Origin: JAJYZP01 sp049964535
GTDB lineage: Bacteria > Actinomycetota > Acidimicrobiia > Acidimicrobiales > Acidimicrobiaceae
Length of the DNA: 17,033 nt
Direction of reading: 5' to 3'
Assembly: GCA_049964535.1 (NCBI GenBank)
Contig: JBMFXG010000035.1
Coordinates: 1-17,033 of the forward strand
Shown: positions 1 to 8,337 of the stretch, in pieces
Layout of the letters: each line of letters begins with the position of its first letter
How positions within the stretch are numbered: the first letter of the stretch is position 1
Notes under the pieces: model-generated
Databases searched by the model: none
Seen by the model: only the letters and a program-made list of their open reading frames with translations
What the model was told of the DNA's origin: nothing
Position numbers and translations under genes: made by a program

Positions 1-141
1 ACCGACACCAGCGCCAGTGCCAGTGTCACTGCTTCGCCGTCGACGAAGGATCGAACCGACGAAGTAGCTCCCACGCAAGAACAACAGCCATCGTTACGCT
101 TCACCGAAAATCGACACAATTTTGGAGGAACCAACTCATGA
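1..141 (+). CDS. Possible C-terminal end of an upstream gene (partial, 5' end outside window)
   Basis: Frame 1 is open from the first base to a TGA at 139-141, giving 46 residues. The first part is low-complexity and rich in Thr, Ser, Ala and Pro (starting TDTSASASVTASPST), followed by a polar tail ending NFGGTNS. The stop overlaps the ATG of the MMPL gene as ATGA, the usual arrangement of translationally coupled genes. The evidence is weak: 46 open codons can occur by chance, and the overlap follows automatically from the bases after the ATG. Frame 3 is also open here but gives an unnatural Cys/His/Gln/Arg-rich peptide. I cannot name a function. The alternative is that this is plain leader sequence of the transporter gene. 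Confidence 0.35.
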   Translation, partial: TDTSASASVTASPSTKDRTDEVAPTQEQQPSLRFTENRHNFGGTNS

Positions 142-2465
142 ATAGGATCTTCACCGCAATCGGTGCCTTCTCTGTCAAATTCCGATACTTCATCATCGTC
201 GGATGGCTCGTACTCGTCGTGGCATCGGTATCGTTTTTCCCGTCACTTTCCAGCGTCGTTAAGAACAATAACTCCGACTTCCTTCCCAAAAACTCGCCCT
301 CGATCCAGGCCGCTAACTTAGCAAAGGTCTTCCAAAACACGAACGACTCGACGGTCATTGTGGTTGCATACAGACCCGGAACCGCCCTCACCGCAGCTGA
401 CACCACGGCGATCTCCACGCTCGCCAACGATCTCCGCAAGGTTCCAACGGTCGTTCGATCAACCGTCGCGGGAACCTCGAAAAATCAAGAGGCTGAGCAG
501 ATCGAGATACTGTCCTCGACATCGACATTCTCCAACTCGGGGACGAAAACACTGGTTGGAAATATTCAGGCCGAGCTAGCACGGGTGCATCTGCCCCAGG
601 GCCTTCAAGTCCACACCGCGGGTCAAATCCCAACGGCAGTCGAGGCGGCCGCCACCAACGGTGGGAACGTCAACTCCACGCAGTCGTACACCATTCTCTT
701 CATCTTGCTCATCTTGCTCTTGGTCTTTCGATCGATCCTTGCACCGCTCATCACACTGGTCCCAGCCCTCTTGGTGGTGGTTGGCGGAACACCTCTCATC
801 GCACGACTCTCCACAGCGCTCAACTTCCAAGTCTCTTCGATCACTCAGCTCCTCCTCATCGTGCTAGTTCTCGGCGCAGGAACCGACTACGGCCTCTTCT
901 TGGTCTTCCGAGTCCGCGAAGAGCTTCGTAATGGCAGAAGTGGCAAGGACGCCGTTCGATTCTCCGTCTCCAAGGTCGGCGAGTCCATCACCTTCTCAGC
1001 GTTTACCGTGATCGCAGCTCTTCTCTCGCTCATTACCGCTACCTTCGGTTTCTACAAAGGGCTCGGATACCCCTTAGCGATCGCGATCTTCCTGATGCTT
1101 CTCGCCGGTATTACCCTCCAGCCGGCCTTGCTATCCATCTTCGGACGAGCCGCTTTCTGGCCCTCAAAACCTCACAAGCAGAGTGGTCCGAAGGTTGGCC
1201 TTTGGGGAAAGGTGGCAGGTCGCGTCGTCCAGAGGCCTGTGATCACCCTGACCGCTGGCATCTTGGTCTTTGGTGCTCTCGCTCTCGCATCGCTTGGTAA
1301 CAAGCCGTCTGGATTTACTTCCACGACCACCGTTCCCAAGACCTCCGACGTCGGGCTGGGGAACGCGGCACTGTCGAAGTACTTCGCTACCGGCTCTTTC
1401 AACCCCACGCAGTTCATTTTTAAGTACCAAGGATCGGTTTGGAACCACCTTCCGGAGATAGCCCAGCTCGAGAGCGCGCTCTCCAAAAGTTCCCAGCTGA
1501 CCCACGTAACCGGGCCCTTTGACCCCTTCGGAACTCCACTCTCGGTAACGGAGGTGACGACGCTTCACAACGAGCTTGGCTACCCAGGACGGCTGCCTGC
1601 GGTAGAGCCAACGAATCTCACTCTTCCCGCCCCGGTCTACCTCACTTACCGCTCGATTGGCCAGTTCGTCGCCAAGGATGGGCACACCATCTTCTTCAAT
1701 GCTGCACTCAAGGCAGGAGATCCGGGATCCACAGCAGCGCTCAACGCAGTTCCAGGTCTACGAACCTTCACCACGCACGTCCAGCATCTCTATGGAGCGT
1801 CCAAGTCTGCCGTAGCGGGAGAGGCCCCTGCTGCGTACGACATCTCCTCGTCGTCAAACTCTGACCTCCTCCACATCGTTCCGCTGGTCATCGTCATTAT
1901 CGCTCTCCTACTAGCGATCGTCCTTCGATCGCTCATCGCACCGATCTACCTCGTCATCTCAGTGCTGCTCTCCTATCTCGCAGCCCTCGGCGTGGATGTC
2001 TTGTACTTCATGAACTACAAGGGTGATCAAGGACTCTCCTTCATCTTGCCGTTCATGCTCTTCCTCTTCTTATTAGCGCTCGGCGAGGACTACAACATCT
2101 TGGTTATGACCCGCATACGGGAGGAAGCCCATGGCCTACCGCTCAAAGAAGCGGTGACGAAGGCCCTTGGCTCGACCGGTGCGACCGTCACCTCCGCTGG
2201 GCTCGTCCTTGCGGCCACGTTCTTCGTACTCGGGTTTGCTGGAGGGTCGGGTAATCCACAAGTCCAGCAGATCGGCTACGGCCTTGGTCTCGGAATCGTC
2301 ATGGACACCTTTTTAGTACGGACCCTACTCGTGCCGTCCGCAGTCGTGCTTCTCGGGCGCTGGAACTGGTGGCCCTCCAAGCTTCACGACCTCCACAAGG
2401 AGTTCGAGGAAGCTGAGCGACAGGGTCCCGCCTCTGAGCCTGACCAGACACCAGTCACCGTGTAA
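138..2465 (+). CDS. MMPL/RND-family membrane transporter
   Basis: A 775-residue inner-membrane exporter of the MMPL branch of the RND superfamily, which moves lipids or hydrophobic compounds using the proton gradient. It has the duplicated RND layout. TM1 is at about 17-35, and an extracytoplasmic domain follows at about 36-180. A block of five or six helices lies at about 183-335, then another helix at about 368-387. The second soluble domain spans about 390-575, and the last five helices about 577-740. The proton-relay Asp-Tyr pairs are visible in both halves: D250-Y251 (GAGTDYGLF) and D651-Y652 (LGEDYNILV). Each is followed by the usual R-x-R-E-E loop. The length fits the short YdfJ-like MMPL type rather than the roughly 950-residue mycobacterial MmpL type. 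The start has a GGAGG about 9 nt upstream. The next gene begins 5 bp after the stop, so the two are probably cotranscribed. The substrate cannot be read from the sequence. Confidence 0.93.
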   Translation: MNRIFTAIGAFSVKFRYFIIVGWLVLVVASVSFFPSLSSVVKNNNSDFLPKNSPSIQAANLAKVFQNTNDSTVIVVAYRPGTALTAADTTAISTLANDLRKVPTVVRSTVAGTSKNQEAEQIEILSSTSTFSNSGTKTLVGNIQAELARVHLPQGLQVHTAGQIPTAVEAAATNGGNVNSTQSYTILFILLILLLVFRSILAPLITLVPALLVVVGGTPLIARLSTALNFQVSSITQLLLIVLVLGAGTDYGLFLVFRVREELRNGRSGKDAVRFSVSKVGESITFSAFTVIAALLSLITATFGFYKGLGYPLAIAIFLMLLAGITLQPALLSIFGRAAFWPSKPHKQSGPKVGLWGKVAGRVVQRPVITLTAGILVFGALALASLGNKPSGFTSTTTVPKTSDVGLGNAALSKYFATGSFNPTQFIFKYQGSVWNHLPEIAQLESALSKSSQLTHVTGPFDPFGTPLSVTEVTTLHNELGYPGRLPAVEPTNLTLPAPVYLTYRSIGQFVAKDGHTIFFNAALKAGDPGSTAALNAVPGLRTFTTHVQHLYGASKSAVAGEAPAAYDISSSSNSDLLHIVPLVIVIIALLLAIVLRSLIAPIYLVISVLLSYLAALGVDVLYFMNYKGDQGLSFILPFMLFLFLLALGEDYNILVMTRIREEAHGLPLKEAVTKALGSTGATVTSAGLVLAATFFVLGFAGGSGNPQVQQIGYGLGLGIVMDTFLVRTLLVPSAVVLLGRWNWWPSKLHDLHKEFEEAERQGPASEPDQTPVTV

Positions 2466-2470
2466 GGTCC

Positions 2471-3259
2471 ATGAACATGCCGTCGATACAGCTCGAAATG
2501 ACCCAAGACTCGGTAGCGACGCTCAGCATCCACAACGAGCACAAACGTAACGCAATCTCTGTGGCGATGTGGAAAGAGCTCGCAGCTCACGTCGCAGTCA
2601 TCGCCCGGTCTCAGTCCGTCAGAGTCGTCATCGTTCGAGGGGCCGGACTAACCTCTTTTGCTGCAGGCGCCGACATCTCGAGCTTCGAGAAGGAACGCAC
2701 GGCAGCAACCGCACGTCACTATGACGAGACCACCGAGGAGGCCCTGAGCTCTCTTGCAGCTCTCACCGTGCCGACGATCGCACAGATTCACGGCCACTGC
2801 ATCGGAGGAGGGCTCTCGCTCGCCTTGGCATGCGATCTTCGCCTCGCTGACGACCTAGCCACCTTTGCAGTTCCAGCAGCTCGCCTCGGCCTAGCGTATC
2901 CACCGCAGTCGCTCGAGCGTCTCGTGAACACCCTTGGAGAGAGCTCTGCTCGGTACCTTCTCCTGAGCGCTCAGCGCATCGAGGCGCTGAGCGCTCTGCG
3001 GCTTGGCATCGTCCACGAGATCCACGCTCGAGACGCCCTCGACACTCGGGCCATCGAGCTGGCCGCGGCGATCGCCGCTCTTGCCCCGCTCTCCTTGAGC
3101 GCAGCAAAGCTACAGCTTCAACACCGACAGCTCAGTCGAGCCGAAGCTCTCAGCCCAGATGTTCTCGACGCAGTTCAATCGTGTCTCAGCTCCCAGGACT
3201 ACCAAGAGGGACAACGAGCGTTCCAAGAGAAGCGAAGCCCCAACTTCATTGGAGCCTGA
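2471..3259 (+). CDS. Crotonase-fold (enoyl-CoA hydratase/isomerase family) protein lacking both canonical catalytic Glu
   Basis: A 262-residue cytoplasmic protein of the crotonase superfamily, whose members act on acyl-CoA thioesters. The oxyanion-hole segments are present: AAGADISSF at about 64-72 and HGHCIGGGLSLALACD at about 107-122. In classical enoyl-CoA hydratase the residue two after the GGG and the residue after the Pro of the PE motif are glutamates (rat E144 and E164). Here they are S116 and A136 (FAVPAARLGL). Simple 2-enoyl-CoA hydration is therefore doubtful, and another reaction on a CoA ester is more likely. The gene follows the transporter with a 5-bp gap. AAGG at 2464-2467 lies only 3 nt before the ATG at 2471 but 9 nt before a second ATG at 2477, so the true start may be 2477 (260 residues). 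It ends 17 bp from the oppositely oriented decarboxylase. Family assignment is firm; the reaction is unknown. Confidence 0.85.
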   Translation: MNMPSIQLEMTQDSVATLSIHNEHKRNAISVAMWKELAAHVAVIARSQSVRVVIVRGAGLTSFAAGADISSFEKERTAATARHYDETTEEALSSLAALTVPTIAQIHGHCIGGGLSLALACDLRLADDLATFAVPAARLGLAYPPQSLERLVNTLGESSARYLLLSAQRIEALSALRLGIVHEIHARDALDTRAIELAAAIAALAPLSLSAAKLQLQHRQLSRAEALSPDVLDAVQSCLSSQDYQEGQRAFQEKRSPNFIGA

Positions 3260-3276
3260 AGGCCGGCGAGAGATCG

Positions 3277-5778
3277 CTACTGAGTCCGCTCGACGACCCG
3301 GTCAGCAACGACCATCAACTCTTCGATGAACTCTCGAATCACGTCTTGGCGGCGCTGCCGACGCAGCGAAACAATGTAAGGATTCATGACCGTGGATCGT
3401 AAGACTACGAGCCCTTCCCGTTCATAGATCTCCTCAGCATCGAGCAGATTTGATCGCTTGAAGAGCGGACGCAGCGAAGCCGTACTGTACGCCGGTGCGC
3501 CAAGATGGGTCGTCGAGAGAAAGAAGGGTTGCGAGTAGCTGAACTCGTGTTGACCTAACTCTGCTTGAATCGCGAAGCTGGTATACACCTCACGGGTCAC
3601 TCGGTTCATCCGGCCAAGATCTGCATCCTCTCGAGCTTTAACTGCGAACGTGATGATATTGGTGTCGGGTGGAGACGCGTTCGAGTCATCGCCGGAGAGT
3701 ACGACAACTTCGAAGTTTCGATCTGGCCGCACGACATCGCAGATATCGTCGAGGTGAACCAACCATTCATAGAGCTCTCGTGCGGCCGACCAAGAGGTCG
3801 TCATCAACGCACCGTGATGTACCCGATCTAGTGGCATGAGTTCGGTCGCCAACCACAACGCCGTCGCCGGAAAGCTCGGTCGAGAACCCTCCAGGGTATA
3901 GGGGGCAAAAGCCTCTGTGGACACCGTACCGACCTTTGCCCCGCCCCCTTCTGCTAACACCAGGTGGCGTGGCGGTAGGTTCAAAAACCGAGACTCGGAT
4001 ACTCCAGTGATGTACGGAGCCTTCTGTCGAACTAGTGTCCGCACCCGATCGTCACGAAATGCAATTGCCCCGCATGGGTAGTTGACGTAGCCCATTTTGT
4101 GTGGATCCACCGTAACGGAGTCAGCTCGATCGATCGCCTGCAGCGCCGAGAAGACTGTCTCGTCATCGAAGCTCACGCTGCAGTGATGTCGGTAGACGTG
4201 CTCCGTCTGCGCCTCGTAGTCGTAGTAGGTCATCTCGAGGTCAAACTCATCACTTACGTCACTGCGAACGCGCGCAAAGAGTTCAGCTCGATCTTCCTCC
4301 AGGCGCTCCGTATCGAGCTCAGGCACAAGCACCTGGAGGACCTCACGACATCGAACGATCGCTTCGTCGATGGAGATAGCTCCTACCGAGATCAAATGTG
4401 ACCGCAGCACAGGGTCTCGACCTTCGAGATACTCTCCAAACACTTCATCGCTCATGAGCTCGGCGAAGCGGTCAAGCGCCCGGTGCCTAGAGCCTGCGGC
4501 GCCGTCGGTCGCGGAACTGTGCTGAGCGACAGCATCACCGGAGCCACAGAGCTCTGTAATCCTTTCGACCAGCGCGGTGAGTCGATCTTCGCGAGAATCT
4601 AAGAGCAAGGTCCGGAAGTAACCGCCCCAAGCAGCATCAACGTGCAGCCACATCCCCAGACCATCGTCGGCAAGTCGGTCTCGAAGCTCAGAGATAGCTT
4701 CAAGCGGGTCTACGGCTCCTTCCTCCGTCGTTCCCACGATCCCGATGACGGCCATGGGCATAGAGCCTCGTTCAGCCACGTCGCGAACTTTTGCCTCAAG
4801 ATCCTGGGCATCCAAGCGAAACCGCCCATCGGTGTCGACATGGATGAGGGACGATCGTCCGATACCCAAGAGATCGAGCGCCTTGGAGATCGAGTAGTGT
4901 GCAGCTCCAGAGACAAAGATCGCCGGTGGGAAATCTGCCATGCAGCGAGCTATGCCATCTGCAACGGAGTACTGCGACTCCTCACGAAGCAGATTCCACG
5001 CCATGGCGACGATCTCACTCTGCGAACTCCTCGCGTTCTGATAGCGATGTATCTCCCCAAGATACGCGGTCAAGAGCTCAAGAGTCGCAGACGGTGCTAG
5101 CCCGAGAAGCTGTTCATAGGAGAGAGTGACAATGTCTTGCAGGTCTCCTCTGTAAGGAACGGAAACTTTAAGACCTCGCGACTGAGCGACATCGCGCACG
5201 GAGAGCGGAAAATAATGTACCGCCCGAGCGACCCAGAGCGCCTCGATATTCGCCACAGTACCACCAGAGGTCAAGTGAGACCAGGCAAAACCGCTCTCAA
5301 GTCGCCTCCGGTAGCGCCACAGAGAGGTCTCATTAATGATCTCAGGTGGATCGGGGGGCGGCTCGAAGCCGATCATCTGGAGCAATCGTTGGCATGCATC
5401 GATCTCGTACTCAACCGTGACGGCACCAGTCTCAGAGGTGACGTTGTTGGAGTTATACAACATCCCTGCTAGAGAGCCAACTAGTGCGGGGATCGCTACC
5501 TCACCTTGTTGGTGCGCAAGGTAGCGCGGCGAGTAGAAAGGGAAGCTACGTCTCAGCCGACCGAGGAGCTCAAAGAGCTTCTCCTCGAGATCGCTGTGTT
5601 CCTCACGAAAGAGCGTTCGTTCCGCAGAGGTAGTGACGGCAGGATCAGATGGGTAGTAGTTCCTGCGCCAGTGAAAGTAGTCATCGAGAACTCGGTCGAA
5701 GAGAACTTTGAGAAGTTCAGAGTTCTCACCCTTCGGGCCGGGAAGGTACGCAAGAAACGACTCGTGTTCACCTGTCAT
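3277..5778 (-). CDS. Large PLP-dependent group II decarboxylase, tyrosine-decarboxylase-like, with an insertion
   Basis: An 833-residue fold-type-I PLP enzyme predicted to decarboxylate an amino acid to its amine. The Schiff-base lysine is K561 (VDPHKMGY), the ring-nitrogen Asp is D381 (HVDAAWGG), and the ring-stacking His is H294 (AAHYSISKA). The N-terminal ENSELLKVLFDRV...HWRRNYYPSD stretch (about 18-45) and the late VVLRSTVMNPYI (about 791-802) resemble the roughly 620-residue tyrosine decarboxylases of Enterococcus and Lactobacillus. That subfamily has about 70 residues between the PLP Asp and Lys, but here there are 180, so about 110 residues are inserted (about 400-535), partly acidic and low-complexity. 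The start is supported by TTAGGAG 4-5 nt upstream of the ATG. The gene stands alone: a 480-bp gap lies upstream and the crotonase gene converges on it 17 bp downstream. The substrate could be tyrosine, another aromatic amino acid, aspartate or glutamate. A GABA or amine product would suit the catabolic genes nearby, but this is inference. Confidence 0.85.
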   Translation of the reverse strand: MTGEHESFLAYLPGPKGENSELLKVLFDRVLDDYFHWRRNYYPSDPAVTTSAERTLFREEHSDLEEKLFELLGRLRRSFPFYSPRYLAHQQGEVAIPALVGSLAGMLYNSNNVTSETGAVTVEYEIDACQRLLQMIGFEPPPDPPEIINETSLWRYRRRLESGFAWSHLTSGGTVANIEALWVARAVHYFPLSVRDVAQSRGLKVSVPYRGDLQDIVTLSYEQLLGLAPSATLELLTAYLGEIHRYQNARSSQSEIVAMAWNLLREESQYSVADGIARCMADFPPAIFVSGAAHYSISKALDLLGIGRSSLIHVDTDGRFRLDAQDLEAKVRDVAERGSMPMAVIGIVGTTEEGAVDPLEAISELRDRLADDGLGMWLHVDAAWGGYFRTLLLDSREDRLTALVERITELCGSGDAVAQHSSATDGAAGSRHRALDRFAELMSDEVFGEYLEGRDPVLRSHLISVGAISIDEAIVRCREVLQVLVPELDTERLEEDRAELFARVRSDVSDEFDLEMTYYDYEAQTEHVYRHHCSVSFDDETVFSALQAIDRADSVTVDPHKMGYVNYPCGAIAFRDDRVRTLVRQKAPYITGVSESRFLNLPPRHLVLAEGGGAKVGTVSTEAFAPYTLEGSRPSFPATALWLATELMPLDRVHHGALMTTSWSAARELYEWLVHLDDICDVVRPDRNFEVVVLSGDDSNASPPDTNIITFAVKAREDADLGRMNRVTREVYTSFAIQAELGQHEFSYSQPFFLSTTHLGAPAYSTASLRPLFKRSNLLDAEEIYEREGLVVLRSTVMNPYIVSLRRQRRQDVIREFIEELMVVADRVVERTQ

Positions 5779-6259
5779 GACGCTCCTAACTCAACGAACG
5801 ACGTCAAGGTGCTAGCGTACACCCGGCAACACAGAGATAGTTCGCATCCAAAGAAAACTCCTATCGACCAAGAGATCCCTAACCGGCGCCATCATCGGCG
5901 ACACTGCGGAGAGCTCAGCTGCGCTCACCTCATCTTCTCATCACCTCGAGCAAGCGCACGAACTCACACAGGCGTACAACGCCTTTCCAGTACCGCTACC
6001 ATCCTACGACACCCTAGAGCGACCAGGGCCAACAGGAGAGGAGAGGCAATGCGCCCTGCGGAAGAGAAGCCACAGCATCGCTCGCTCAACTCAGCCTACG
6101 AGAGGCGGGACTCGCATCGAAAGAAGGCTTTTGTGAGAGGTAGTATTCCACAACAACGGAAAGGGGCGACCGAACACGAACTCTCAATGTCGCGCCCTCC
6201 ACACAGCCGAGATACTCCTGCGCGCAGTGGGTCCACCTCCTGTTCGCACCTCGAGCACA
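5779..6259. other. Intergenic region, no convincing gene
   Basis: About 480 bp between the decarboxylase start and the stem-loop that follows the aminotransferase gene. It must hold the decarboxylase promoter, reading leftward, but I find no convincing -35/-10 pair. Open frames through it give Arg/His/Ser-rich translations without domain character, and none has a well-placed ribosome binding site. The first 15 bases carry the AGGAG used by the decarboxylase. No tRNA, repeat or mobile-element remnant is visible. Confidence 0.6.
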
Positions 6260-6299
6260 CAGCGCAGGCTCGGTGCCTCAAGCGACCGAGCCTACGCTG
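6260..6299 (-). terminator. Strong stem-loop ending the Lrp/aminotransferase operon
   Basis: Arms AGGCTCGGT (6266-6274) and ACCGAGCCT (6285-6293) pair perfectly over 9 bp around a 10-nt loop. After a single C/A mismatch the stem continues with CAGCG (6260-6264) pairing CGCTG (6295-6299). It lies 9 nt beyond the aminotransferase stop codon, which ends at 6309, in the right place for termination of the minus-strand transcript. No U-tract follows, a common feature of actinobacterial terminators. Confidence 0.7.
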
Positions 6300-6308
6300 C
6301 TAGCAGAG

Positions 6309-7721
6309 CTAGCGCTGGGATCTGGAGAGGAGATCCGCTGCCTTCTCGAGGACCGGTCGCAACTTCTCGGTGATCTCAACGAAGTGCTCAGGTCCACAGA
6401 TCAACGGGGGCGCAAACTGTACAACGGGCTCACCACGATCATCGGAGCGGCAGATCAGGCCGGCGTTATAGAGCTCAGGGGAGACTACACCTCGGAGTAG
6501 CCACTCCGACTCCTCAGCAGTGAAGAGTCCTTTACTCTGCTGATCTCGGACGAGCTCTATCGACCAGAAGTAACCCGTACCGCGAACCTCTCCAACGATC
6601 GGAATATCCGAGAGCCCCTCGAGTGCGGCTCGAAACTCATCCTCGTGTGCACGAACATGCTCATTCAGGCGCTCGCGTTCCATGATGTCCAGGTTTGCCA
6701 GGGCAACTGCAGCACTGACTGGATGACCCGCAAAGGTAAGGCCGTGAAGAAAGGTCGCTGTCTTGCCTAGGAACGGTTCCATCAACTTATCAGAAGCGAT
6801 CATCGCTCCAATTGGCGCATACCCCGAGGTCATACCCTTTGCACAGGTAATGATGTCTGGTTGGAAGCCATACTTCTCGGCTCCGAAATAATAGCCGAGG
6901 CGTCCGAATCCAGTGATCACCTCATCGGATACGAGCAAGATATCGTGTTCGTCGCAGATCTCTCTCACGCGTTGCAGGTAACCTTCGGGAGGCGTGAAGC
7001 AACCACCACCGTTCTGAACCGGCTCGATGAAGACTGCTGCAATTGAGTCGGCACCTTCGTAGTCGATGACTCGTTCAATATCATCGGCACATCGAAGGGT
7101 GCACGCGTCAAACGCCGCGCAATCACTGCAACGATAGCGATTGGTGTTCATCACCTTCCTCCCACCCGGCATGAGCGGCTCAAACGGTGCCTTGTATGCG
7201 GGAAGTCCGGTAATGGAGAGCGCTCCAAGCGAAGCGCCGTGATAGGAGACGTTCCGAGAGATGACCTTGTACTTGTTATGCTTGCCCTTCGCTGCAAAAT
7301 ACTGTCGCGCTAGCTTGTATGCCGCTTCCACGGCTTCACCACCTCCCGTGGTGAAGAAGACACGATTTAAGTCACCAGGCGCTAGCTTCGCCAAGCGCGC
7401 AGCTAACTCAATAGCGGGAACGTGACCATAGTTCCATACCGGAAAGTACGCAAGTTCTGACGCTTGTTTCGAGCCAGCTTCCGCCAGCTCAGTTCGCCCA
7501 TGGCCGACCTGCGAGACAAAGAGCCCTGAGAGGCCATCGAGATACTTTTTACCTCGAGAGTCCCAGACGTAAGCACCCTCGCCGCGCACCATGATCGGAA
7601 CATCTTCCTTCTCAAAGGTCGACATCCGTGTAAAGTGCATCCAGAGGTGCCGCTTGGCCAAGTCGTTCAGCCGAATGGCCTCCTGCTGATTCATTCCATC
7701 ACCAAAGTGTTGATCCGTCAT
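6309..7721 (-). CDS. Class III omega-aminotransferase, probable putrescine/diamine (or GABA/beta-alanine) transaminase
   Basis: A 470-residue cytoplasmic PLP enzyme predicted to move a terminal amino group from an amine such as putrescine to pyruvate or 2-oxoglutarate. Visible motifs are FFTTGGGEAVE (about 122-132), SYHGASLGAL (about 159-168), IEPVQNGGG (about 232-240), D266-E267 (VSDEVITGFGR) and the Schiff-base K295 (CAKGMTSGYAP). It closely resembles the Streptomyces aminotransferase that sits with an Lrp regulator and a gamma-aminobutyraldehyde dehydrogenase. The start chosen is the ATG at 7721. It overlaps the Lrp stop as ATGA and has a GGGGGA 4 nt upstream, whereas the in-frame ATG at 7733 has no ribosome binding site. 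An oddity is four cysteines, C198, C201, C207 and C211 (C-x2-C-x5-C-x3-C), where I recall no cysteines in the Streptomyces relatives. The family is certain; the amine donor is inferred from context. Confidence 0.88.
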   Translation of the reverse strand: MTDQHFGDGMNQQEAIRLNDLAKRHLWMHFTRMSTFEKEDVPIMVRGEGAYVWDSRGKKYLDGLSGLFVSQVGHGRTELAEAGSKQASELAYFPVWNYGHVPAIELAARLAKLAPGDLNRVFFTTGGGEAVEAAYKLARQYFAAKGKHNKYKVISRNVSYHGASLGALSITGLPAYKAPFEPLMPGGRKVMNTNRYRCSDCAAFDACTLRCADDIERVIDYEGADSIAAVFIEPVQNGGGCFTPPEGYLQRVREICDEHDILLVSDEVITGFGRLGYYFGAEKYGFQPDIITCAKGMTSGYAPIGAMIASDKLMEPFLGKTATFLHGLTFAGHPVSAAVALANLDIMERERLNEHVRAHEDEFRAALEGLSDIPIVGEVRGTGYFWSIELVRDQQSKGLFTAEESEWLLRGVVSPELYNAGLICRSDDRGEPVVQFAPPLICGPEHFVEITEKLRPVLEKAADLLSRSQR

Positions 7722-8317
7722 CGTGTCCCCCATGTGTAGGTTTGCTTACTCAGTTTGAGATAGAGAAAGGCCTCGGTCCCGGTAACGCCATCGATCGCAC
7801 GTATCTCATCGTTGATGAGTCGAAGGAGGTGGTCATCGTCCTCACAGACCAACTCCGTCAAGATATCGAAGGAGCCCGCGCAGATCACCACGTACTCCGC
7901 CTCCTGCATCGATGCAATGCGGTCCGCTATCGCCCTGAGATCGCCACTAGCAGTAATGCCGACCATGGCTTGTCGAGCGAAACCGACCGCTACTGGGTCG
8001 GTCACGGCAACGATCTGCATGACCTTGTGATCGATGAGGCGCTGTACTCGGTGGCGGACGGCAGCCTCGGATAGTCCAACTTCTTTCGCTAACGTGGCAT
8101 ACGACGTCCTGCCGTCGATCTGAAGAAGATCGATCAGTCGTTTCGAGATCCTATCAAGTGGGCTGGCAACACTTCGAGAACCCTCTCCACGGTTCGGCTC
8201 CACCTCAGCAGGGGCCGACCGTAAAGCTCGACCTAAGGCCCCATCACCCGGGTCGGTCGGGACACCAGCACAGGGCTCAAGCTCTACCTCTTTCATGGTG
8301 CGCACCACGTCATCCAT
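7718..8317 (-). CDS. Lrp/AsnC-family transcriptional regulator with an N-terminal extension
   Basis: A 199-residue DNA-binding regulator. The winged helix-turn-helix is at about 54-101 (LDRISKRLIDLLQIDGRTSY onward, with GLSEAAVRHRVQRL as recognition region). The RAM ligand-binding domain is at about 115-192 and includes VVICAGSFDILTELVCED. Family members are usually about 150 residues. The first 53 residues here are an acidic, Pro/Gly-rich extension of no recognisable fold, and no internal start with a good ribosome binding site would remove it. The ribosome binding site at the ATG is modest (GGGGA, 7 nt upstream). It is the first gene of a two-gene operon with the aminotransferase (4-bp ATGA overlap) and faces the dehydrogenase genes across a 502-bp divergent region. 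It is therefore the natural candidate regulator of both sides, probably responding to an amino acid or amine. Confidence 0.9.
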   Translation of the reverse strand: MDDVVRTMKEVELEPCAGVPTDPGDGALGRALRSAPAEVEPNRGEGSRSVASPLDRISKRLIDLLQIDGRTSYATLAKEVGLSEAAVRHRVQRLIDHKVMQIVAVTDPVAVGFARQAMVGITASGDLRAIADRIASMQEAEYVVICAGSFDILTELVCEDDDHLLRLINDEIRAIDGVTGTEAFLYLKLSKQTYTWGTR

Positions 8318-8337
8318 GTGAGATCCCCGATCGGTCC

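Noticed and set aside
5506..6303. Plus-strand open frame of 265 codons across the decarboxylase N-terminus and the gap after it
   Set aside because: The first third is antisense to the well-supported decarboxylase. The rest is Arg/His/Ser-rich with no domain pattern, and no ribosome binding site precedes the start.
7722..7733. Upstream ATG at 7733 as start of the aminotransferase
   Set aside because: No ribosome binding site upstream. The ATG at 7721 has GGGGGA before it and forms the usual ATGA overlap with the Lrp stop.
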